From the IMG/VR virus record IMGVR_UViG_3300019776_000191, positions 1-30,033 of that record: a stretch of DNA of 30,033 nt; one strand, 5' to 3'. A model generated the notes under the pieces. The model saw nothing but the letters and a program-made list of their open reading frames with translations. It had not been told where the DNA came from and searched no databases. The stretch's first letter is position 1. Each line of letters begins with the position of its first letter. The DNA is from a virus. The translations under genes were made by a program, and so were the position numbers. Below are positions 20,144-27,004 of this stretch, one piece after another.

Positions 20144-20743
20144 ATGGACACAGCACACATGCCCACCACACGGGAAGAAGCAAAGAAAACCGGCAGTAAA
20201 TACTATTTCACTGGACAGCCCTGCAAACACGGGCACGTAGCCCCACGCAAAACTAAAGGCGCTTGTGTTGAGTGTCTAAAGGTTGAGTGGGTAAAAGGGA
20301 ATGAAGCTAGGGCAGCGTACTTTCGTGAGTACAGCAAACGTGAAGATGTCAAAGACCGAAAGAATACGTGGTACATAGAAAACCGTGAAACGGTTATTCT
20401 TGCGGCAGCTACACGTCCGCAGCACGTAAAGCGGGAATACCAAAACGCATGGAAAGAACGCAATCTTGTTTGGGTACGCGCCGATACCAAAAACCGAAGA
20501 CGTAAACACCGTGAAGCCACGCCCAAATGGCTTAGTAAGAGCCAAAAAGCCCAGATGCGTGAAATGTATAAGATGGCCATAATCATGACCCAAACTACAG
20601 GTGAGCGCTATGTGGTAGACCACATCGTCCCGTTACGGTCTGATTTTGTGTGTGGGCTGCATGTGCCTTGGAACCTGCGCGTAATCACCCAAGAGGAGAA
20701 TTTGAAGAAGTCAAACAAGCTACTTGACACACCCCAAGAATAG
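20144..20743 (+). CDS. HNH endonuclease, probable free-standing homing enzyme
   Basis: 199 residues. N-terminal Cys/His site CKHGH (C27, H31) plus CVEC (C41, C44), likely one structural zinc; a basic helical middle; and the C-terminal HNH core YVVDHIVPLRS (D159-H160), PWNL (N177) and QEENLKKSNK (N187/N191). The core is complete. It lies alone between the major capsid gene and the next structural gene, flanked by a terminator and a new promoter, as expected for a mobile gene that settled in a late operon. AGGAAAAACA is the SD. The last codons overlap the downstream promoter's -35. Confidence 0.93.
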   Translation: MDTAHMPTTREEAKKTGSKYYFTGQPCKHGHVAPRKTKGACVECLKVEWVKGNEARAAYFREYSKREDVKDRKNTWYIENRETVILAAATRPQHVKREYQNAWKERNLVWVRADTKNRRRKHREATPKWLSKSQKAQMREMYKMAIIMTQTTGERYVVDHIVPLRSDFVCGLHVPWNLRVITQEENLKKSNKLLDTPQE

Positions 20744-20751
20744 TGTATATT
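20724..20751 (+). promoter_or_regulatory. Strong sigma-70-like promoter restarting late transcription
   Basis: TTGACA (20724-20729), 16-bp spacer, TATATT (20746-20751). It overlaps the 3' end of the HNH gene. It would transcribe the structural genes that lie beyond the terminator at 20065-20095. Confidence 0.75.
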
Positions 20752-20840
20752 GGCCCCATTCCGGGGTTCCCGGTGTATCTGACAGTCCCGGCTGACGACA
20801 TGCAGACAGATACGCCCCACTTGCATGTAAGGACAAAATC
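20752..20840 (+). ncRNA. Structured 5' leader upstream of late structural genes
   Basis: About 85 nt from the predicted transcription start to the ATG at 20841. CCCC-ATTCC-(C)GGGG forms a short first hairpin (20754-20766). GGTGTATCTG (20772-20781) pairs with CAGATACGCC (20807-20816), 10 bp with one wobble, enclosing GTC...GAC inner pairing. The SD AAGGA at about 20829 is outside the stem. Such an ordered leader may stabilise a highly expressed mRNA or carry a regulatory site. Confidence 0.5.
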
Positions 20841-21380
20841 ATGGCACGCACCACGTTTCAAGGCCCAGTTCGTTCATTGGGCGGCATCTATCAACAAGGC
20901 CCGGCCTCTGTTGTCGCAATCACCTCCAGCACCACGCTAAACCCCGTTGACCACGGCGGTCGCATCATTTCTGTTGGTGGTACTTTGGCCGCAGACATCA
21001 CACTGACGCTCCCCACCATTGATGCGTCTACCAATCCCGTTACTTCTGGCCCCGGTCAAGACCCCAGCACTTCAAACAACCAAGGCGTTGTGTACACCAT
21101 TTGGGTTCCCACGACCATTGCCACCAGCTCTTTGAAAATTGGTACTGACGGTACTGACAAGTACATCGGCACCATCTTTGGCGTGGACACCGACAGCTCT
21201 AACGCGTTGGTGGCCTATACCGCCGCTGCTGCAAACGACTTCATCAACTTCAACGGTGGGACCACTGGGGGCGTTGCTGGTACTTGGGTGCAAATTTACG
21301 CAATTGCTGCGCTTAAATACATGGTCAATGGTGTTGCTTTGGGCACAGGTACTGTTGCCACTCCGTTTGCCAATTCCTAA
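20841..21380 (+). CDS. Structural protein, 179 aa
   Basis: MARTTFQGPVRSLGGIYQQG then a beta-rich chain high in Thr, Ala, Gly and Ser, with IISVGGTLAADITLTLPTID, VVYTIWVPTTIATSSLKIGT and YMVNGVALGTGTVATPFANS. The style matches capsid decoration or spike-like virion proteins. AAGGACAAAATC is its SD, and it is the first gene after the new promoter and leader, suggesting high expression. I do not recognise a named family. Confidence 0.72.
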   Translation: MARTTFQGPVRSLGGIYQQGPASVVAITSSTTLNPVDHGGRIISVGGTLAADITLTLPTIDASTNPVTSGPGQDPSTSNNQGVVYTIWVPTTIATSSLKIGTDGTDKYIGTIFGVDTDSSNALVAYTAAAANDFINFNGGTTGGVAGTWVQIYAIAALKYMVNGVALGTGTVATPFANS

Positions 21381-21393
21381 GTAGGAGCACCCC

Positions 21394-21684
21394 ATGACAA
21401 TGCAGTATGACGTCAAGTCAACGCATTTGAACGCGTCTGGTACGATTTCTAATCAGCCAGCGCGTATCAAAGGGTTCTCCATTTGTGCCACGGCCAGTAC
21501 GGCAGGAACACTGGTGCTCAAAGACGGCGGCTCAAGCGGCACCGCTATGGTTGAGATTGACATTCCGTCGAATTCAAACCCCAACTCGTTTTATGTTTTG
21601 GTTCCAGGGGAAGGCGTGCGGTGCTACACCGACATCTACGCAACCATGACCAACATCGCCAGTGTGACGGTGTTCTATGGCTAA
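21394..21684 (+). CDS. Small beta-rich structural protein, 96 aa
   Basis: MTMQYDVKSTHLNASGTISN, then ICATASTAGTLVLKDGGSSG and FYVLVPGEGVRCYTDIYATM. Beta-sandwich-like composition; I recall similar small proteins of phage late regions that contain GTLVLKDGG and GEGVR blocks. GTAGGAGCACCCC is the SD. Its stop overlaps the start of the DUF6321-like gene by 8 bp, so it belongs to the same late operon. Role in the virion is inferred. Confidence 0.72.
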   Translation: MTMQYDVKSTHLNASGTISNQPARIKGFSICATASTAGTLVLKDGGSSGTAMVEIDIPSNSNPNSFYVLVPGEGVRCYTDIYATMTNIASVTVFYG

Positions 21685-21931
21685 GTCACCTGCATGGCAA
21701 CGCAAGGAAGGCAAGAACCCCAAGGGCGGACTGAACGCCAAAGGGCGTGCCTCCTACAACGCAGCCAACCCTGGGAAACCGGGGTTGAAACGTCCGCAGC
21801 CAGAAGGCGGCAGCAGGCGGGATTCCTTTTGTGCCCGGATGGAAGGCATGAAAAAGAAACTGACCAGCGCCAAGACGGCCAAAGACCCCAATAGCCGAAT
21901 TAACAAGAGCCTTCGGGCTTGGAAGTGCTGA
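21677..21931 (+). CDS. DUF6321-like small basic protein
   Basis: 84 residues: MAKSPAWQRKEGKNPKGGLN, AKGRASYNAANPGKPGLKRP, then GGSRRDSFCARMEGMKKKLT and SAKTAKDPNSRINKSLRAWK. The WQRKEGKNPxGGLNxKGRxSYN block and the following basic part match what I recall as DUF6321, found in many phages with unknown function. More than a quarter of residues are Lys or Arg and order is likely low. First of a series of tiny basic proteins in the late operon; could bind DNA inside the virion. Confidence 0.88.
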   Translation: MAKSPAWQRKEGKNPKGGLNAKGRASYNAANPGKPGLKRPQPEGGSRRDSFCARMEGMKKKLTSAKTAKDPNSRINKSLRAWKC

Positions 21932-21932
21932 A

Positions 21933-22145
21933 ATGAATCACGACACCAAAAACATGATTGATGGCGCGGCAGTTGTGATGGGCCTCGGGGGCTTCCTCGG
22001 GGTTGTAACGCCTGTTGTTGCTTTGGTCGGCGGGGTGTTGACCATCGTGTGGACTTCTATGCGTATTGCAGAAATGGTCACGGGCAAGGCGTTTTCTGAA
22101 TTGCTTCCTTGGAACAAGAAAGACGACGATGCCATCAACAAGTAA
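21933..22145 (+). CDS. Holin-like membrane protein
   Basis: 70 residues: MNHDTKNMIDGAAVVMGLGG, hydrophobic FLGVVTPVVALVGGVLTIVW, then a helix and a charged tail LPWNKKDDDAINK. One long or two closely packed membrane spans with a charged C-terminus and this size fit a small holin that lets the endolysin out of the cytoplasm. No endolysin or spanin is seen nearby in the window. GGAAGTGCTGAA is the SD. The next gene starts inside its end. Confidence 0.65.
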   Translation: MNHDTKNMIDGAAVVMGLGGFLGVVTPVVALVGGVLTIVWTSMRIAEMVTGKAFSELLPWNKKDDDAINK

Positions 22146-22455
22146 GAAACAGCACAATTTCATGGAAGCGGTGGCCCACAACCCATCGTTTGCCAAGAAG
22201 GTAGGAGTCCCACAATCCGTGGGCAAAGATTTCAGCAACGCCGATAAAGGCAAATCTTTTAAACAAGGTGACGGTATGAAAAGCATGAAAAAAATGGCAA
22301 GCGGCGGCATCACCAATGCAAAAATGGGCACGGTTCGTACCGCTGCTCCAAGCAAAGACGGCATTGCCTCCAAAGGCAAAACCAAAGGCACCATGATTTC
22401 CATGAAGGGCAGCAAGCCTCTGGGCATGAAGCGCGGCGGCAAAGCCGCTTGCTGA
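22129..22455 (+). CDS. Small basic protein of the PSTSKKQHN family
   Basis: 108 residues: MPSTSKKQHNFMEAVAHNPS, FAKKVGVPQSVGKDFSNADK, then repeated short Lys/Gly/Met stretches (MKSMKKMASGG; KGKTKGTMISMKGS; KRGGKAAC). The N-terminal block is one I recall from many phage late regions; function unknown. The C-terminal half is low-complexity and positively charged. The start at 22129 lies within the holin gene and has only a weak SD; coupling is likely. Residues before this start in the longer ORF overlap the holin and are not conserved in my memory. Confidence 0.82.
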   Translation: MPSTSKKQHNFMEAVAHNPSFAKKVGVPQSVGKDFSNADKGKSFKQGDGMKSMKKMASGGITNAKMGTVRTAAPSKDGIASKGKTKGTMISMKGSKPLGMKRGGKAAC

Positions 22456-22456
22456 C

Positions 22457-22735
22457 ATGATGGCCAGCCGTGGGATGGGCGACATCAGCCCATCCAAAAT
22501 GCCCAAGGCCAAGACGATCAAACGCAAGGATGATCCGAACGAGGTGACGATGTACAAAGAAGGCGGCAAAGTAAATGCCGCTGGAAATTACACCAAGCCC
22601 GGCATGCGTAAGTCGCTGTTTAATTCCATCAAGAATTCAGCAGTGCAGGGTACGGCGGCTGGTCAGTGGTCAGCACGCAAAGCACAGTTGCTTGCCAAGA
22701 AGTACAAGGCAAAAGGTGGGGGCTACAAAGATTGA
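22457..22735 (+). CDS. Small basic protein of the MASRGMG...AAGNYTKP family
   Basis: 92 residues: MMASRGMGDISPSKMPKAKT, KRKDDPNEVTMYKEGGKVNA, AGNYTKPGMRKSLFNSIKNS, and an end QWSARKAQLLAKKYKAKGGG. This block order is familiar from other phages, next to relatives of its neighbours. No function is known to me. Strongly basic, probably disordered except a central helix. No good SD; the second ATG (22460) is also possible. Start lies 1 bp after the upstream TGA. Confidence 0.82.
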   Translation: MMASRGMGDISPSKMPKAKTIKRKDDPNEVTMYKEGGKVNAAGNYTKPGMRKSLFNSIKNSAVQGTAAGQWSARKAQLLAKKYKAKGGGYKD

Positions 22736-22965
22736 AAGCGCCACAGGCTTCCCTTAAAAACTGGACTGCCCAGAAATGGCGCACCAAGTCGGGGAAGCCT
22801 TCGTCAAAAACAGGCGAGCGCTACTTGCCTGAAGCTGCAATCAAGTCCTTGTCTCCTGCTGAATACGCCGCCACCACCAGAGCCAAACGTGCGGGTAAGG
22901 CGGCAGGCAAACAGTTTGTGGCGCAGCCCAAAAGCATTGCAAAGAAAACAGCGGGGTTCAGATAA
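22732..22965 (+). CDS. Small basic protein starting at TTG, KAPQASLKNW family
   Basis: 77 residues: (M)KAPQASLKNWTAQKWRTKSG, KPSSKTGERYLPEAAIKSLS, then PAEYAATTRAKRAGKAAGKQ and a tail KSIAKKTAGFR. Its relatives, as I recall, start with KAPQ, which points to the TTG at 22732 as start. The codon overlaps the previous TGA as TTGA, and GGTGGGGG upstream may act as SD. No ATG gives a sensible start: the ATG at 22666 reads through the previous gene. One of the series of small basic proteins. Confidence 0.78.
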   Translation: MKAPQASLKNWTAQKWRTKSGKPSSKTGERYLPEAAIKSLSPAEYAATTRAKRAGKAAGKQFVAQPKSIAKKTAGFR

Positions 22966-23138
22966 TGGCTGAGAAGTGGATTCAGAAAGCGATCAAGAAG
23001 CCCGGCGCACTGCGTGCGTCTCTTGGTGTTAAGGGCGATAAGCCCATCCCCGCTGGCAAGCTGGCCAAAGCGGCCAAAGCCCCTGGCAAAATGGGCCAAC
23101 GTGCGCGTCTAGCGCAAACACTCAAAAAAATGAGGTAA
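22965..23138 (+). CDS. Small basic protein of the KWIQKAIKKPGAL family, 57 aa
   Basis: Read directly: MAEKWIQKAIKKPGALRASL, GVKGDKPIPAGKLAKAAKAP, GKMGQRARLAQTLKKMR. Strongly basic with about one third Lys or Arg. I recall this as one of the most constant tiny proteins of phage late regions, role unknown. The ATG overlaps the previous TAA by one base (TAATG), so translation is probably by coupling. Confidence 0.85.
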   Translation: MAEKWIQKAIKKPGALRASLGVKGDKPIPAGKLAKAAKAPGKMGQRARLAQTLKKMR

Positions 23139-23142
23139 GACC

Positions 23143-24087
23143 ATGGCAGGCGGCGCAGGAAGTGTAGGCGGTTCAGGCGGCATGGGGCAGCAGCCCATGG
23201 GCAACGCATCGGCGCAGCCACAAATGGGTGGTAGCTTTGGCCCGGCCCCAAACAACTTTGCCCCTCAGACTCAAAGCGGTAGCTACAGCCAAGCATTTGG
23301 TGGCGGCTCCCAGGGAAACAGCCCGTTTGGCATGCAGCAACAGCAGCCATACGGCATGCAGCCCATGCAGAACCCGTTTGCGGGGCAAAACCCCTATATA
23401 AATTCAATGCCCGGGCCGTCATGGGCGGGTGGGTATTTGGGCCAGCAACAAATGGGACAACTTGGTGCTCCCAATCAAATGGCGCAACCCATGCCGCAGC
23501 CGCAGCAGCCCTCGTACCAAAGCAACCCGGACTTCCAAGCATACCAAACGCAGATGAACGACCTCAGTCGTCAGATGGACGACTACGTGAAGAAAGCGCC
23601 CATGTATCAGCAGTTGCAAGATTTGCAGGGCAAGATGCGCGGATTCCAACAACCGCAGGGGCAGATGGGCGACACAGGGTTCAATAAAGCCATGCCTGCG
23701 GTAATGCCGCGGCAACCCGACTCAGGTATGCTGGGCGAACTAGGCTTGTCTACCCCTGAAACTTACGGCAATCAGCGCATGGACTACAGAATGGGCATGC
23801 CTGGCTATGGTGGTCGTGGCGGCTATGGTCAGCGCCCCCAGCAAGACTATGGCTACGGCCAGATGCAAAATCAAATGCGTCAACAAGCAGCGTTTGGGCA
23901 GCAACAACGCCAACAGTATGGCGGCTTGAGTGCGTTGCAGCAGTATTTGCAGCCGCCGTCGTATCGCCCCCCAGTTGTGGCCCCATTGCCTCTTGACCAA
24001 AATCTGACAATGCCAAAACCCACTCCTGCGCCTGTTAATACTGGGGGCTATGACAGTGGGTACACGGGCGTATCCAGCGGGTTTTAA
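23143..24087 (+). CDS. Disordered Gly/Gln/Met/Pro/Tyr-rich protein, 314 aa
   Basis: MAGGAGSVGGSGGMGQQPMG at the start, then many short motifs such as PYGMQPMQNPF, YGRGGYGQR-like strings (here GYGGRGGYGQRPQQDYGYGQ) and Met/Gln repeats. Only residues about 125-170 (SNPDFQAYQTQMNDLSRQMD followed by KKAPMYQQLQDLQGKMRGF) look helical. The rest is intrinsically disordered with prion-like composition. No known family. It lies in the late region directly before the gp4-like adaptor, so a virion or assembly role is plausible. There is no clear SD. Confidence 0.72.
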   Translation: MAGGAGSVGGSGGMGQQPMGNASAQPQMGGSFGPAPNNFAPQTQSGSYSQAFGGGSQGNSPFGMQQQQPYGMQPMQNPFAGQNPYINSMPGPSWAGGYLGQQQMGQLGAPNQMAQPMPQPQQPSYQSNPDFQAYQTQMNDLSRQMDDYVKKAPMYQQLQDLQGKMRGFQQPQGQMGDTGFNKAMPAVMPRQPDSGMLGELGLSTPETYGNQRMDYRMGMPGYGGRGGYGQRPQQDYGYGQMQNQMRQQAAFGQQQRQQYGGLSALQQYLQPPSYRPPVVAPLPLDQNLTMPKPTPAPVNTGGYDSGYTGVSSGF

Positions 24088-24089
24088 TC

Positions 24090-25031
24090 ATGGCAGTCAC
24101 CTCTGGACAATCAGGCTTTAACCTTGACCTCACTGAGTTGGTCGAGGAGGCGTTTGAGCGTGCGGGCTCAGAGATGCGCACGGGGTACGACCTCAAGACA
24201 GCGCGGCGGTCTCTTAACTTACTGTTCGCTGACTGGGCCAATCGCGGCGTCAATATGTGGACGTTTGAGCAGGGCACAATCACGCTCACACAGGGGTTGA
24301 ACACCTACGCTGTTCCAACGGACACAGTTGACTTGCTTGACCATGTGATCCGCACCAATGCCAACATCCTGGCCAACCAAGCGGACTTGACAATCACGCG
24401 CATCAGCGTCTCAACCTACGCCACCATTCCCAACAAACTCAACCAAGCACGGCCCATTCAGGTCTGGTATCAGCGCCTGGACGGGCAGGTGGCTACCACC
24501 GCTTCGACGTTTGTGTCCCAGGACTTAACTGCCGCAACAATCACGCTGAATTCAGTTGTTGGGCTTCCCGCAATTGGGTACGTGGACATCGTGACCTCTG
24601 GCGGCACAGAGACGGTGTTTTACAACTACATCTCAGGGAATACCCTGAGTAACGTGTTTCGTGCACAAAACGGCACAACCCAGCAAACACCTGCGGCGGG
24701 CAACCCCATTCGCGTCAACAACGTCCCCCGTGTCACCGTGTGGCCAACACCTGATGGGTCGCAGACCTACCAGTTTGTCTACTGGCGCATGCGCCGGGTG
24801 CAAGACGCTGGCGGCGGTGTGAACGTCATGGACGTGCCCTTCCGGTTTATCCCCTGCATGGCCGCAGGGCTGGCGTACTACATTGCCCTCAAAGTACCGG
24901 GCGGCATGGATCGGTTGGCTGTGCTCAAACAGCAGTACGACGAAGCCTGGATGACAGCGGCGGACGAAGACCAAGAACGTGCAGCCCTGCGGCTGGTGCC
25001 CAGGCAGATGTTTATTGGTAGCGGAACGTAA
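24090..25031 (+). CDS. Head-tail connector, gp4-like tail accessory protein
   Basis: 313 residues: FNLDLTELVEEAFERAGSEM, YDLKTARRSLNLLFADWANR, GVNMWTFEQGTITLTQGLNT, and the helical end MDRLAVLKQQYDEAWMTAAD. These helix-rich flanks are those of P22 gp4-type ring proteins that sit below the portal. A beta domain of about 60 residues (DLTAATITLNSVVGLPAIGY through NVFRAQNGTTQ) is inserted in the middle, probably exposed on the ring surface. No SD of note; it follows the previous stop closely. Confidence 0.82.
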   Translation: MAVTSGQSGFNLDLTELVEEAFERAGSEMRTGYDLKTARRSLNLLFADWANRGVNMWTFEQGTITLTQGLNTYAVPTDTVDLLDHVIRTNANILANQADLTITRISVSTYATIPNKLNQARPIQVWYQRLDGQVATTASTFVSQDLTAATITLNSVVGLPAIGYVDIVTSGGTETVFYNYISGNTLSNVFRAQNGTTQQTPAAGNPIRVNNVPRVTVWPTPDGSQTYQFVYWRMRRVQDAGGGVNVMDVPFRFIPCMAAGLAYYIALKVPGGMDRLAVLKQQYDEAWMTAADEDQERAALRLVPRQMFIGSGT

Positions 25032-25459
25032 TGGGTAACAGGTTTGCGTCTGGCAAGAACTCGATTGCGGAGTGCGATCGGTGCGGCTTTCGCTTTAAGC
25101 TGACCACGCTGCGCAAAGAAGTCGTCAAGACCAAGGTATATGATCTCAAAGTGTGCCCTCAGTGCTGGGACCCGGATCAGCCGCAGTTGCAATTGGGCAT
25201 GTACCCGGTGGATGACCCGCAAGGGATTAGAGACCCACGGCCCGATCTCAGCTACAAAGTGTCTGGACGCACGGGGTTGCAGATCGTGTTGACCAACAGT
25301 TCAGGCGTGGATGCTCAAGGCGTACTTAGCGGGGGCAGCCGGATTTTTCAGTGGGGATGGAACCCGGTTGGGGGTTCTGAGTTTTTTGACGCAGCTTTAA
25401 CGCCAAATAACTTGGTTTTGGGCGTGCAATTGGGTACAGTCACGGTATCAACGACATAA
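25031..25459 (+). CDS. Zinc-ribbon structural protein
   Basis: 142 residues: MGNRFASGKNSIAECDRCGF, CxxC then CPQC about 28 residues later (ECDRCGF...KVCPQCWDPDQPQL), forming a zinc ribbon at residues 15-45. GMYPVDDPQGIRDPRPD follows, then a Gly/Ser-rich beta C-terminal part. The ribbon plus DPQxxRDPRPD block is one I recall between connector and tail genes in podovirus-like genomes. It overlaps the upstream gene by one base (TAATG). Exact place in the virion unknown. Confidence 0.82.
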   Translation: MGNRFASGKNSIAECDRCGFRFKLTTLRKEVVKTKVYDLKVCPQCWDPDQPQLQLGMYPVDDPQGIRDPRPDLSYKVSGRTGLQIVLTNSSGVDAQGVLSGGSRIFQWGWNPVGGSEFFDAALTPNNLVLGVQLGTVTVSTT

Positions 25460-25469
25460 GGAGTCGAAC

Positions 25470-25661
25470 ATGGACAAGAAAGACTTGGCACAAGACAAGA
25501 AGATGATCGCAGGCGCGGTGCATAAGCATGAGAAAAAGATGCACCCCGGCAAGCCCATGACCAAGCTTCGTGCTGGTGGCAAAACCAACAGCGACATGCT
25601 GAAATACGGGCGCAATGTGGCCAAAATTATGAACCAGCGTAGCGTTGGTCGCGGGGGCTGA
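25470..25661 (+). CDS. Small basic protein of the DKKMIAGAVHKHE family, 63 aa
   Basis: MDKKDLAQDKKMIAGAVHKH, EKKMHPGKPMTKLRAGGKTN, and an end NVAKIMNQRSVGRGG. The HKHEKxMHPGKPxTKLRxGGKTN block is familiar from small proteins of phage late regions. Basic, His/Lys-rich. ATAAGGAGTCGAAC is a strong SD. Again of unknown function, and similar in style to the basic cluster at 21677-23138. Confidence 0.85.
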   Translation: MDKKDLAQDKKMIAGAVHKHEKKMHPGKPMTKLRAGGKTNSDMLKYGRNVAKIMNQRSVGRGG

Positions 25662-25662
25662 T

Positions 25663-25863
25663 ATGGCGACATACAAGCAACCAACCAAAGTGGCCAGCGT
25701 AGTTGTTGGCGAAGAGCCAGCCAAAGAGACGATGCGCAAAGCAAACGTGTCTGTGGCCAACACGCGCAGTCAAGACTATCCGCCCACCAAAACCAGCGGC
25801 ATCAAAATCCGTGGCACTGGCGCGGCTACTAAAGGCGTGATGGCCCGAGGCCCGATGGCATGA
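25663..25863 (+). CDS. Small basic protein of the MATYKQPTKVAS family, 66 aa
   Basis: MATYKQPTKVASVVVGEEPA, KETMRKANVSVANTRSQDYP, then PTKTSGIKIRGTGAATKGVM and ARGPMA. Recognised as a recurring small protein of phage late regions (KETMRKAN and RGTGAATKG blocks), function unknown. The start at 25663 lies 1 bp after the preceding TGA; the ATG six codons earlier overlaps the upstream gene. The stop overlaps the next start as ATGA. Confidence 0.85.
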   Translation: MATYKQPTKVASVVVGEEPAKETMRKANVSVANTRSQDYPPTKTSGIKIRGTGAATKGVMARGPMA

Positions 25864-26573
25864 ATTACACCGAGTTGTACAACACAATTCAGAGCTACAC
25901 CGAGAACCAGTTTCCCGATGTGTATCTTGCGAATGGGAGTACTGTGTCTGCAACGACACAGATCAATACTTTCATTACGCAGGCTGAACAACGTATATAC
26001 AACTCGGTTCAGTTTCCATCGCTGCGCAAAAACGTGACGGGATTTACGACTACCAACAACAAGTACTTGGCTTGTCCGTCAGACTTCTTGGCTACATACT
26101 CAATGGCTGTGATTGCCGCAGACGGTTCATATGAATATTTATTGAACAAGGATGTGAACTTCATCCGTCAAGCGTACCCGCAGCCCACAGACACGGCTAT
26201 CCCGAAGTACTACGCATTGTTTGGCCCGTCCTACACCAACAGCGATGAGCTGTCGTTCATTCTTGGCCCCACGCCCGATGCGCAGTACAACATGGAGTTG
26301 CACTACTTCTTTTACCCGGAATCCATTTCCACCACTGCGGATGGCCGCACTTGGTTGGGCGACAACTTTGACACGGTGTTGTTGTATGGTTCGCTGGTTG
26401 AAGCGTACACCTTTATGAAGGGCGAACAAGACATGATTGCTTTGTATGACGCCAAGTACAAAGAAGCACTTGCACTGGCCCAGCGTTTGGGAGATGGCTT
26501 GGAGCGCAGCGACGCATACCGCAGTGGGCAGTATCGCCAGTCTCCTCTGCCGCAAAATAGCGGGGTTCGCTGA
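25860..26573 (+). CDS. Phage adaptor protein (SU10-like)
   Basis: 237 residues: MNYTELYNTIQSYTENQFPD, TFITQAEQRIYNSVQFPSLR, YLACPSDFLATYSMAVIAAD, YEYLLNKDVNFIRQAYPQPT, LELHYFFYPES-type block (MELHYFFYPESIS), ending in a long helix. I recognise these as the SU10-type adaptor family, a ring that joins portal and tail nozzle in podoviruses. It begins by ATGA overlap with the previous gene. A gp4-like adaptor gene lies 0.8 kb upstream, so the two probably build successive rings. Confidence 0.88.
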   Translation: MNYTELYNTIQSYTENQFPDVYLANGSTVSATTQINTFITQAEQRIYNSVQFPSLRKNVTGFTTTNNKYLACPSDFLATYSMAVIAADGSYEYLLNKDVNFIRQAYPQPTDTAIPKYYALFGPSYTNSDELSFILGPTPDAQYNMELHYFFYPESISTTADGRTWLGDNFDTVLLYGSLVEAYTFMKGEQDMIALYDAKYKEALALAQRLGDGLERSDAYRSGQYRQSPLPQNSGVR

Positions 26574-26995
26574 TGGCGTTCACAGGCAACTTCAGTTGCA
26601 ACACCCTTCGCTCCGGGCTGGCAAACGGCACAATCAATTTTGCGACAGACACGTTTCGTTTGGCGCTGTACACCAACGCCGCCACACTGGACCAGAACAC
26701 CACCGCGTACACTACGGACGGTGAAGCGTCTGGGGGCGACTATGCTGCGGGAGGTCAGGTTGTCACCGCTACTATTGGCACTGAACTGGCCTCATCTGGA
26801 AGCGTTGTGTACATCAACTTCTCAGCGCCGTCTTGGACGGGGGTAATCACTGCCAGGGGCGCACTGATCTATAAGGCGGGGGCCAATGGCGCTGTGTGCG
26901 TTTTGGACTTCGGCAGTAACAAAACGTCTGTCAACACTTTCACCGTGACGATGCCTGCAAACACCAGCACATCAGCACTCATTCGACTTGTTTAA
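26573..26995 (+). CDS. Small tail/virion protein, 140 aa
   Basis: MAFTGNFSCNTLRSGLANGT, INFATDTFRLALYTNAATLD, TTDGEASGGDYAAGGQVVTA, ARGALIYKAGANGAVCVLDF and an end with FTVTMPANTSTSALIRLV. Beta-rich; the LALYTNxATL...TTxGExxGGxYxAGG pattern is one I recall in tail regions of many phages. Function not known, probably part of the tail tip or fibre attachment. The start overlaps the previous stop (TGATG). Confidence 0.8.
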   Translation: MAFTGNFSCNTLRSGLANGTINFATDTFRLALYTNAATLDQNTTAYTTDGEASGGDYAAGGQVVTATIGTELASSGSVVYINFSAPSWTGVITARGALIYKAGANGAVCVLDFGSNKTSVNTFTVTMPANTSTSALIRLV

Positions 26996-27004
26996 GGAGC
27001 GACC

